In this document: positions 19,500-29,023 of the stretch, piece after piece
How the letters are laid out: every line of letters starts with the position of its first letter
Numbering within the stretch: position 1 is the stretch's first letter
Origin: Xestospongia muta
Lineage: Eukaryota; Porifera; Demospongiae; Haplosclerida; Petrosiidae
DNA: 64,000 nt
NCBI GenBank assembly: GCA_963693285.1
Contig: OY848917.1
Location: 14,694,192-14,758,191, forward strand
Direction: 5' to 3'
Notes under the pieces: generated by a model
What the model saw: the letters and a program-made list of their open reading frames with translations, nothing else
Told to the model about the DNA's origin: nothing
The model's database searches: none
Translations under genes and position numbers: made by a program

Positions 19500-21520
19500 A
19501 GCATATTAACTCGACTCAGTAACTTTAAAAACTCCCACTAGTCACATTTATCAATTACAAACATCACCTAGCAAGCATCAGAAAAACTCAGAATTTACAT
19601 CTGTTTTCTTATCTCCAATTTTGTGTATGTGTAATATGTCTTAATTGTTTTGTGTTGTCATTATATTGTTCACCTATATCATTGAGTGTGTTATAGGATC
19701 CCTTGTTTCTGTTGTTAATTGTCAGTATTATCACTGGTATTGTTATAGTTAAGTGTCAATACAGCTTTGTTTCATAATTTGTCACACTAGTAACATAGTG
19801 AATAACCAATTGATTTTGTTTATGCAAGTTGATTTTACCATTTGAGTTATGAATTATTGATCTAAGAAATTTGTTACGTTAAAACTGGTACTGATATTTA
19901 TCAACAAGTGTGTTGCTTCTACAAAAGTAGAACTTGTCACTGTCCAAAATAACTGGTTTGATGAAGACAAGTTTCAAGGGCAGCGTTGGCACTCAGGCAA
20001 CTTCAGCCACGGCTGGACCTCTTTTCAACCATTTTTTATATTATATATCAGAAAATATTAGATTTATCATTATCAAAGCACTTTAGTTCAGTGAATTTTG
20101 GCTTCAGTTGCACCAGGGGCCTCCCTGTAGCCCCAAATTCCAAAATTTCCTGGGGAGGCATGAATGCCCCAGACCCCCCTAAAGGTTTTGGTGCAAGGGC
20201 CTGAGCACTTTAAAATAGCTGATGCTGCCCCTGGTTTTAATACCTAAAATGTTATCTTACATAACTAAATCAGTTCAGAAATTGTAACTTGCTTTTTTAT
20301 AGATGAAAGCATGAAATTTCTATAATTGAAACCAGGCTATTACTGACAGTGGATCCCATTATTGGATTGACAGTAGTGTACCATTACTACCATATTACAA
20401 GTTTAATTTGTCAGCATTAGAAATTTATAATACAATAGTTTGAAGAGTTATTTCAGGATATTTGTACTAGTATATTTCATGGATTACTAGATAAAACAGT
20501 AAATTAAAGGATAGATGCTGGATGTGAAACAACTTTCAACCGGATGTCCACATGCACTTTACACAGGAAGTATTTCTGATCACTGTTACCATGACTACGT
20601 TTGCTAAACATGGCTGCCTATAATATATGTGATTTACCAAAATTAGCGATTTCCACTAATTAGCTGTGATAAGTATATCAAGAACAAGCAAGTAGTTCAT
20701 AAATATAATATATCAATAGATTTAAAAAAATAAATTAAATTAAAGCCACCATAATCACAAAATATAGCTAATCTTTAGCAAAACACTGATTTTTCATAAC
20801 TACTTTCACTCAAGATATCTATTCCAAAGAGATACTGAAAATACACACAACAACTCAGATACTACCAGTATAAATGACTAAAATGTTTTGACATGTTTTG
20901 TAATTGTCAAAAATGTATAGAACAGAGCTATACTCACATGTAATGTCAAATAATTAACTACAGTAAGTTAATTATTACATAGAGGTTATTATATGAACAC
21001 ACATTGCAGACCTTATATATGACCATTGAAAACACAAGAAATACATATATGACATGTTAGAAACCATAGTTAATGCTATATTACACCTAATACACGTAAA
21101 TCAATGTTTTACTACTGTAATGTCACAGTATCTATTTAATATTAGTAGGTGGCATGTTATGTAACCACATCATACAGTATCTTTAAATGTGACGTGAACT
21201 TGTCAACACCAATTGCCGAATAACTTGCTTCACAACAACTATATGTATATAATAGACCTTGTGAACATGCTTTATGGCAGGTGCAACTGGGAAAGAGGTA
21301 TGGTAATTATATATAATACCCAGTAGTTATATAAATAATACATAGCAAGTATTTGTATGGTGTAGGAGATGCATACTTTAAAGCAAAATTATACAGTTAG
21401 GTTCTAATGTTTAGGATATAGGGTCTAGGGTGTAGTATTAATTTCTCATTGAAGTATGCACTTCCTGTGTCGTAAAATGCCATTCCCTAAATTAAAATGA
21501 GATAATACAATAATAGCATG
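19500..21520. other. Gene-free stretch downstream of the LC3-like gene
   Basis: It contains the 3' flank of the LC3-like gene and a degenerate GC-richer insert at about 19976-20232. The ends of that insert (aagggcagcg and cgctgcccctgg-like) are loosely inverted, and it carries C-runs typical of hAT ends; no target duplication was found. The remainder is AT-rich with no supported gene. Confidence 0.35.
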
Positions 21521-21526
21521 TCGACT

Positions 21527-21900
21527 TCGTTTGTACAGAACCTGCAGACAGACATTCCTATTCCTATTTCCAATTTCTTCCAAGCACCTTATATTCCAAT
21601 TAAAGAAGCAGTTGATGTGTTCCAATTCCAATATACAACCAAAATCAGGAACCCAACCTAACTGGAAATATCTCACTGATGCTCGATTCTAAGAGATGAC
21701 TCGTAGTACTCATGCTCCGCGTTTTATTAAGTAACAAGAAAAGCCTAGAAATGGCACACTTGCCAAAAATGGAATTAAGAATAAGAAATTGGAACACATC
21801 AACTGGGTCGTTAATTGTAATTTTTTAATACATGAAGGTGTGTGGAAGATATGGGAAATAGGAATTGGAATGTCCATTTGCAGCTTCCATACATTGAGTG
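21527..21900. mobile_element. Fold-back element with arms of about 100 bp
   Basis: Positions 21527-21630 (with gacattcctattcctatttc and cagttgatgtgttccaatt) are inverted at about 21786-21900 (aattggaacacatcaactg and gaaataggaattggaatgtc). Arms are about 80% alike and flank a 150-bp loop. The two weak ORFs across it (21446-21676 and 21710-22009, minus) only follow the arms. It is probably a non-autonomous DNA transposon. Confidence 0.55.
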
Positions 21901-22119
21901 ACCAAGTACTGAGTCTACTTATCACAATTATGTATTTAATAACCATTCTTTCTATCCTTTTGACAATGTAATATAAAATGATCATCAAAGTAGCTAGAAG
22001 CCTAGCCATACTTTAATATGTAATCACTACATTTAGTTTTAATGATCATTATCAAGTACAATTATCATAATAAGCTGTTATATTTCTATTTAATGGCTTT
22101 GTGACTTCTTTTGTTGTCC

Positions 22120-22375
22120 TTAGCCTATAAAAGCAAAAATAATGTGCATACAAAATAGGAGAGCTTATACCTGGTTTCCATTTGCCATTCATGCACCTCA
22201 GGAAATACTTGAGAGGGTGACCAACTCTGACAGATTGACCATGTTTGTAGAAATATTGTTTTGGAATCACTTGGTCATTTACTTTAGGTTCTGGACAATA
22301 ATTGCTTTGTGCTGAAGCAATGTTAATTCCAATAATAGCAAAAGCAAGAAGGAGTACAACTGTTGCTGCCTTCAT
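22120..22375 (-). CDS. Small secreted protein A (sushi-half-like)
   Basis: Exon 1 is 22171-22375. After a 46-nt intron (donor GTATAAGC, acceptor TTTATAG) exon 2 adds only the bases GC and a TAA, giving 69 aa. A signal peptide covers residues 1-22 (MKAATVVLLLAFAIIGINIA). The mature part reads YCPEPKVND..PKQY.Y.HGQSVRVG and YFLRCMNGKWKPG. The C-P-x-P start and the C-x-x-G-x-W-x-P end resemble the halves of a CCP/sushi module, but only two cysteines are present, so the resemblance may be chance. If the intron is retained the frame stays open to 22052 (107 aa). It is a divergent relative of the two copies at 24122 and 27552. Function unknown. Confidence 0.6.
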
Positions 22376-23334
22376 TATGATTGAAAAGAACGACTGATAG
22401 TAGATACGTAAAAGTTAAGAGTAGGAAATCATATAAAAATATAGCATGGCGAGCATCGTTTTATGGTCAAGTCGAATTACGCAACCGCGTCTTTCCGCCA
22501 AACTGAAACCCGGGACGGGACCTAGCTACTAAAATACGTGATAGGGACGTTGAACCATTCGAAACGCTCAACCCGGATGAAAGTCTTCAATTTTCTTATA
22601 ATAATGCTGTGAGTTTCTTTAATGGTATCTGCAACTACATTATATAAAAAGTTATAGTATATAATAATTTTGTTAGCTTTTAATAATGGCAAATATAGAA
22701 CTAATGCATGTAACATTATTATATGAAGATATATGGTAATAAAAATATGTCTTGGAAAATGTTTCAGTCAAAAAATCATAACATCAATTGCTTCTGTTTT
22801 TGGTAGATTATTAATTTCAATTATAATCATCATGGCCAATATAATCTGTGATCCATTTAGACTATACTTACAAAAAATTGCTCAGTACTCTCAAAAAAGA
22901 AAAGAGAGTGATCTCATTAAAGTTGCTCAGACACAAGTCCTTTCTTGTGGCATACATTTTATTAAAAAATTCAGTTATTGCTAGTCCATACGCATTTACT
23001 CAGCTACTGATAAGACAACAATATCATTCACTGATTAAGAACACAGAATTTCTGTAAATGAATTTTTTAAATGCCACATGTCTCGTATACACAAAATATA
23101 GTCTCGCGTAGCTGGCCCCTCCCATTTTATTAAGGATGGGCTAACTACGCAAGACTCCACAAAATTTATAATTATATACTCTAGTAATGCACACTATGCA
23201 AGTATTTAGCTTTGTCTTTTCTGTGATAAATTAAAATTATTATAGGTTGAAGAAATTAAAAATCTGAATACAAAGCAGTTGATATTTTATAAGAAACATA
23301 AAAACATCACATTATTAACTGAGAAATTTTTTTT
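22376..23334. other. Gene-poor stretch with a small hairpin
   Basis: No supported gene. Weak ORFs at 22522-22716 (minus) and 22733-23057 (plus) show no recognisable domain. A 57-bp hairpin lies at 23100-23156. Confidence 0.35.
23100..23156. mobile_element. 57-bp hairpin, possible miniature TE end-to-end relic
   Basis: The left arm agtctcgcgtagctggcccc is matched by the inverted right arm gggctaactacgcaagact. Both flanks contain cacaaaat, although not directly at the arm ends. Confidence 0.45.
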
Positions 23335-23603
23335 ATTGTTCATACATGCTGTAACTTTTAAATAATAATGTTACATTAATTGTAGTTGTCATTATAGAAC
23401 CTCACAAATTTACAATAACGTCTTTAAATAATGTATAGTTTTATGGACAAGAACTTTATGATATCCTATAAAATGAAGAAAAATTATTGTGTATTCTGTC
23501 CTGTGCCCTATCCTATAATTCAGTCACTGTGACTGTCTGTCCTGTGTTTTAGTAACAATTTCAATCCCTATATTCACTGTCTGGGTGACCCAGCATTGTA
23601 TAT

Positions 23604-23861
23604 TATATGTGACCTGATTTACAATAAGGGATCATTTCTGTCAAAATGTTTGTGACTTGATTTGTGAAAAGGGACCACTGTTATATCACATCAAAAAGAG
23701 TTTTGTGTACATGTGGTTACCATGGATAACTGTGTATATATAGCAACTGTATGTGCACAAAACTGGTTGTTGAGATGTTTTAACAGTGGTTCCTTTTCAA
23801 ACATCAGGTCATAAATGTTTTGCCAAAAGTACTCCCTTATAACAATTCAGGTCACATATAT
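23604..23861. mobile_element. Palindromic MITE (family 1), copy 1
   Basis: The ends atatgtgacctgatt and aattcaggtcacatat are inverted. The interior is also roughly symmetrical around a tatatatagc core. The same family occurs at 27034-27291 and, diverged, at 31105-31346. Confidence 0.6.
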
Positions 23862-24121
23862 AATAATAATTGTATACAGTTTCTGTAAATAAATTCACCG
23901 TGAGAATTTGTCATGCATACTAATATCCTCATTGTAACATACTTTCCACCCTTTTTGCAATAATAATTTTTTAAATTTTATAATAAAGAAGAAAGTGAAA
24001 CTACAATATCATGTTATTAACTACTGAGCTGTTCTATTCTACATAACAGCTTGTGATTTCTTGTAGACTTGACCTATAAAATAGAAAAATGTTAGGTATG
24101 CAAGCTATAAGAATTGTTACC

Positions 24122-24316
24122 TCATATCCATTGTCCGTCCATGCACCTTAGGAAATATTTGTGAGGATAACCAACACTGACTGATTCACCATGATTGTAG
24201 ACATATTGCTTTGGAAATATCGGCTCATTTACATTAGGTGGAGAACAGGTTGAATAACCTGAAACACTGCTGATCGCAACAAAAGCGAATGCTAGGAACA
24301 AAATGGCTGCTTTCAT
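24122..24316 (-). CDS. Small secreted protein B
   Basis: 64 aa. Signal peptide MKAAILFLAFAFVAISSVSG, then CSPPNVNEPIFPKQYVYNHG and YPHKYFLRCMDGQW. It parallels protein A block by block, with two cysteines only. The TGA stop lies one base before a GTAACA donor and a 3' exon follows (acceptor TTTTATAG), so the intron is at the same place as in A but falls just after the stop. The protein is identical to that of the 27552 copy. Function unknown; secretion is inferred from the signal peptide. Confidence 0.6.
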   Translation of the reverse strand: MKAAILFLAFAFVAISSVSGYSTCSPPNVNEPIFPKQYVYNHGESVSVGYPHKYFLRCMDGQWI

Positions 24317-24552
24317 TATGACCGAAAGGAAAGACTGATAGATGTTTTGATAATAAAAAAAATCTTCAAAGTAAAATGTATAAATTGGTTATCATTTGAT
24401 GGATCTTTTATAGAAACCAGAAACTTCAATTAAAACAATAAATCAGATTAGAAGATGGTAATGGTGTTAACATGATGTCACTTATGTAGAATTCACTTAA
24501 TTTTAATTATTACACATACACCCTTGTACACACTTTGTTTACTTCCTTCACA

Positions 24553-25200
24553 TAAAATTAAGACTGGACAGTGGATTAAAAATTTATAGAGTTTGGGGTC
24601 TTAATAATGTTAACACATCCAGCTTCTTATAGAAACTGAAGAAAGGAAAAGAAAAAGACAATTAATCACTGACTAATATACTGATAGTTATTTAGAATTA
24701 CTAAAACATGAGATAGTTGTATAACAAAATTAACTAAAACCTCATGACACAAAATTAAGACTGGACAGTGGATTAAAAATTTATAGAGTTTGGGGTCTTA
24801 ATAATGTAACACATCCAACTTCTTATAGAAACTGAAGAAAGGAAAAGAAAAAGACTATTAATCAAATTAATTTATCATAAACTATCATAAGAATATAACA
24901 CTTATAAACTGATAGATGTTATTTATTAATTATAACTGACTAATATACTGATAGTTATTTAGAATTACAAAAACATGAGATAGTTGTATAACAAAATTAA
25001 CTAAAACCTCATGACACAAAATTAAGACTGGACAGTGGATTAAAAATTTATAGAGTTTGGGGTCTTAATAATGTAACACATCCAACTTCTTATAGAAACT
25101 GAAGAAAGGAAAAGAAAAAGACTATTAATCAAATTAATTTATCATAAACTATCATAAGAATATAACACTTATAAACTGATAGATGTTTTGATAATAAAAA
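24553..25200. repeat. Tandem copies of a repeat of about 200-265 bp
   Basis: The block starting 'aaaattaagactggacagtg' and running through 'gaaactgaagaaaggaaaag' begins near 24554, 24751 and 25017. It occurs again near 25465, 26341 and 28080. Each is followed by parts of the same downstream text ('aaattaatttatcataaact'). The copy at 28080 sits directly 3' of the small mitochondrial-type gene and may be the source. Confidence 0.85.
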
Positions 25201-25669
25201 AAAAATCTTCAGAGTAAAATGTATAAATTGGTTATCGTTTGATGGATCTTTTATAGAAACCAGAAACTTTAATTAAAATGATAAATCATGTTAAGATTGT
25301 CACCTATGCATTAATTAATTTCATTTTAATTATTGCACATACACCCTTGTACACACTTTGTTTACTTCCTTCTAATTATAACTGACTAATATACTGATAG
25401 TTATTTAGAATTACAAAAACATGAGATAGTTGTATAACAAAATTAACTAAAACCTCATGACACAAAATTAAGACTGGACAGTGGATTAAAAATTTATAGA
25501 GTTTGGGGTCTTAATAATGTAACACATCCAACTTCTTATAGAAACTGAAGAAAGGAAAAGAAAAAGACTATTAATCAAATTAATTTATCATAAACTATCA
25601 TAAGAATATAACACTTATAAACTATGTTAGTTATATCATATTTGTTTACATTGTACTCACAGCAATAAT

Positions 25670-26011
25670 TCACCAAGGAAAGGGACGATTGTAAGTTATT
25701 TGTGTACACATTCTTTTTTTGTGTAGACCATCAATTTCTGCATGGTCAAAGTGAAGATTAGAAGTTGGAAATACCTTTAAAAAGAGCACATATGTCAATC
25801 CCAATATCTTTAGAATTGTTACACCAAGAAGCACCCTTATAATTATTATATGATAGCCTATGACAACTTCCTTAATCTCTTCAGGTTTATTGTAGACATA
25901 TTGCTTTGGAAACACCGGATCATTTACATTAGGTGGAGAACAGGTTGAAAAACCTGAAACACTGCTGATCGCAACAAAAGCGAATGCTAGGAACAAAATG
26001 GCTGCTTTCAT
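25670..26011 (-). CDS. Chimeric ORF: secreted-protein 5' end fused to duplicated exon of the 28.3-kb gene
   Basis: From the ATG at 26011 the first 40 or so residues equal protein B (signal peptide, CSPPNVNDPVFPKQYVYN). The text then switches at about 25889 to sequence otherwise found at 26520-26760 and 28285-28470. The frame stays open, adding a hydrophobic stretch (VVIGYHIIIIRVLLGVTI) and the ITYNRPFPW ending of the 28.3-kb gene, for 113 aa. The W-containing second half of the secreted domain is lost. Whether it is expressed is unknown; it may simply be a rearrangement product. Confidence 0.4.
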   Translation of the reverse strand: MKAAILFLAFAFVAISSVSGFSTCSPPNVNDPVFPKQYVYNKPEEIKEVVIGYHIIIIRVLLGVTILKILGLTYVLFLKVFPTSNLHFDHAEIDGLHKKRMCTQITYNRPFPW

Positions 26012-26499
26012 TATGACCAAAAGGAAAGAATGATAAATGTTTTGATAATAAAAAAAATCTTCAGAGTAAAATGTATAAATTGGTTATCGTTTGATGGATC
26101 TTTTATAGAAACCAGAAACTTCGATTAAAACAATAAATCAGATTAGAAGATGGTAATGGTGTTAACACGATGTCACTTATGTTGAATTCACTTAATTTTA
26201 ATTATTGCAAATACACCCTTGTACATACTTTGTTTTTATTTCCTTTTAATTATAAACTGACTAATATACTGATAGTTATTTAGAATTACAAAAACATGAG
26301 ATAGTTGTATAACATAAAATTAACTAAAACCTCATGACACAAAATTAAAACTGGACAGTGGATTAAAAATTATAGAGTTTGGGATCTTAATAATATAACA
26401 CATCCAGCTTCTTATAGAAATTGAAGAAAGGAATGGAAAAAGACTATCAATCAAATTTATTTATCATAAACTATCATAAGAATATAACACTTACAAACT

Positions 26500-26764
26500 A
26501 TGTTAGTTATATCATATTTGTTTACAATGTACTCACAGCAATAATTCACCAAGGAAAGGGACGATTGTAGGTTATTTGTGCACATGTTCTTTTTTGTGTA
26601 GACCATCAATTTCTGCATGGTCAAAGTGAAGATTAGAAGTTGGAAATACCTTTAAAAAGAGCACATATGTCAATCCCAATATCTTTAGAATTGTTACATC
26701 AAGAAGCACCCTTATAATTATTATATGATACCCTATGAAAACTTCCTTAATCTCTCCAGATTTA
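26500..26764 (-). pseudogene. Orphan duplicate of the last exon of the 28.3-kb gene
   Basis: Very similar to 28260-28470 and 25650-25890. A run of six A instead of seven shifts the frame at GLHKK, so the RPFPW ending is lost. No first exon is attached. The right edge joins directly to the 1.1-kb duplication at 26765. Confidence 0.55.
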
Positions 26765-27033
26765 ATTGTTCACACATACTGTAACTTTTAAATAATAATG
26801 TTACATTAATTGTAGTTGTCATTATAGAACCTCACAAATTTACAATAACGTCTTTAAATAATGTATAGTTTTATGGACAAGAACTTTATGATATCCTATA
26901 AAATGAAGAAAAATTATTGCGTATTCTGTCCTGTGCCCTATCCTATATTTCAGTCACCGTGACTGTCTGTCCTGTGTTTTAGTAACAATTTCAATCCCTA
27001 TATTCACTGTCTGGGTGACCCAGCATTGTATAT

Positions 27034-27291
27034 TATATGTGACCTGATTCAAAATAAGGGATCATTTCTGTCAAAATGTTTGTGACTTGATTTGTGAAAA
27101 GGGACCACAGTTATATCACATCAAAAAGAGTTTTGTGTACATGTGGTTACCATGGATAACTGTGTATATATAGCAACTGTATGTGCACAAAACTGGTTGT
27201 TGAGATGTTTTAACAGTGGTTCCTTTTCAAACATCAGGTCATAAATGTTTTGCCAAAAGTACTCCCTTATAACAATTCAGGTCACATATAT
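27034..27291. mobile_element. Palindromic MITE (family 1), copy 2
   Basis: Carried along in the 1.1-kb duplication, so not an independent insertion. Confidence 0.6.
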
Positions 27292-27551
27292 AATAATAAT
27301 TGTATACAGTTTCTGTAAATAAATTCACCGTGAGAATTTGTCATGCATACTAATATCCTCATTGTAACATACTTTCCACCCTTTTTGCAATAATAATTTT
27401 TTAAATTTTATAATAAAGAAGAAAGTGAAACTACAATATCATGTTATTAACTACTGAGCTGTTCTATTCTACATAACAGCTTGTGATTTCTTGTAGACTT
27501 GACCTATAAAATAGAAAAATGTTAGGTATGCAAGCTATAAGAATTGTTACC

Positions 27552-27746
27552 TCATATCCATTGTCCGTCCATGCACCTTAGGAAATATTTGTGAGGATAA
27601 CCAACACTGACTGATTCACCATGATTGTAGACATATTGCTTTGGAAATATCGGCTCATTTACATTAGGTGGAGAACAGGTTGAATAACCTGAAACACTGC
27701 TGATCGCAACAAAAGCGAATGCTAGGAACAAAATGGCTGCTTTCAT
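27552..27746 (-). CDS. Small secreted protein D (identical to B)
   Basis: 64 aa, residue-for-residue the same as the protein encoded at 24122-24316, with the same stop one base before a GTAACA donor. Its flanks are also duplicated, so this is a very recent copy. Function unknown. Confidence 0.6.
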   Translation of the reverse strand: MKAAILFLAFAFVAISSVSGYSTCSPPNVNEPIFPKQYVYNHGESVSVGYPHKYFLRCMDGQWI

Positions 27747-28285
27747 TATGACCGAAAGGAAAGACTGATAGATGTTTTGATAATAAAAAAAACAATCTTC
27801 AGAGTAAAATGTATAAATTGGTTATCGTTTGATGGATCTTTTATAGAAACCAGAAACTTCGATTAAAACAATAAATCATGTTAAGATGGAACAGGTGTTA
27901 ACATGATTGTCACCTATACATTAATTAATTTCATTTTAATTATTGCGCATACACCCTTGTCCACACTTTGTTTACTTCCTTCTAATTATAAACTGACTAA
28001 TATACTGATAGTTATTTAGAATTACAAAAACATGAGATAGTTGTATAACATAAAAATAATTAACTGAAACTCATGACATAAAATTAAAACTGGACAGTGG
28101 ATTAAAAATTTATAGAGTTTGGGATCTTAATAATGTAACACATCCAACTTCTTATAGAAACTGAAGAAAGGAAAGGAAAAAGACTATTAATCAAATTAAT
28201 TTATCATAAACTATCATAAGAATATAACACTTATAAACTATGTTAGTTATATCATATTTGTTTACAATGTACTCACAGCAATAAT

Positions 28286-28729
28286 TCACCAAGGAAAGGG
28301 ACGATTGTAAGTTATTTGTGCACATGTTCTTTTTTTGTGTAGACCATCAATTCCCGCATGGTCAAATTGAAGATGAGAAGTTGAAAATACCTTTAAAAAG
28401 AGCATACATGTCAATGCCAATATAATTATAATTAATACATGACAACTTCATTAATCTCTCCACCAAAGCAGAGTATGGAAAGTGGTTTTACAACTTGGCA
28501 CAGACACATGCAAACGTTTAAAATAGAAATTGAATGTTAAGTAAATAATGATTATAAGTACTTTAGTAATGATGGTAGAAACAACGACAACAGTGAACCC
28601 AACATACGCCCAATCTGGTAGTCCCCGGGTAGTTTTGACTGTTGTTGATGCTGTAGTTGCTAATCTAGTTCTCAAATACGGACTGAACATAGCCGAGTTA
28701 AATCTCATTAATCTAACAAGAGATGCCAT
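28286..28729 (-). CDS. Small putative mitochondrial membrane protein (COX6A-like?)
   Basis: Exon 1, 28562-28729, and exon 2, 28286-28390, join in phase 0 (donor GTACTT, acceptor TTTTTAAAG) to give 90 aa. The N-terminus is Arg/Ser/Thr-rich without acidic residues (MASLVRLMRFNSAMFS), like a mitochondrial presequence. One membrane span follows (YVGFTVVVVSTII). The protein ends ITYNRPFPW. COX6A subunits have a presequence, one span and a close 'IR.K.FPWG' motif, so a COX6A relation is possible, but the protein stops at FPW and the match is short. The next neighbour, AIFM1, is also mitochondrial and on the same strand. Treat the name as a guess. Confidence 0.4.
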
Positions 28730-29023
28730 ATCGACTTGCTGTAAATCGAAGAACTAAAATAACTTGGCGTAACAGAACACTTATATATTTAAACAGCAAA
28801 TCATTTAACCTTATACGTACTGACCTGTGACAGTTCAAAGTACAAACACTAGTAGGGTCTCCTCGCGTCAGCGTGATGCTACTTTCCCATAAATATTGTT
28901 TATTATTAGAATTATTTGGTTTATTGTAGAATTTGTGCAAACTACACAATTCATTAAACTAACACACAAAAAATTATAGAAACACATCACATTCTACCAC
29001 TTCTACATCTCATATTAAGTTGT

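Larger units (their letters stand above)
23335..24447. repeat. 1.1-kb segmental duplication, copy 1
   Basis: It is nearly identical to 26765-27880 (offset 3430), with only scattered single-base changes. It includes a palindromic MITE and the whole gene for small secreted protein B. Confidence 0.9.
26765..27880. repeat. 1.1-kb segmental duplication, copy 2
   Basis: The partner of 23335-24447, including the MITE at 27034-27291 and secreted protein gene D. Confidence 0.9.

Noticed and set aside
19976..20232. GC-richer segment with loosely inverted ends
   Set aside because: It resembles a hAT end by composition, but the ends match poorly and no target duplication was found; kept only as a note in the intergenic entry.
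24553..28290. CRISPR-like array of regular repeats
   Set aside because: Units of about 200 bp at irregular spacing, with gene fragments between them, in an animal genome.
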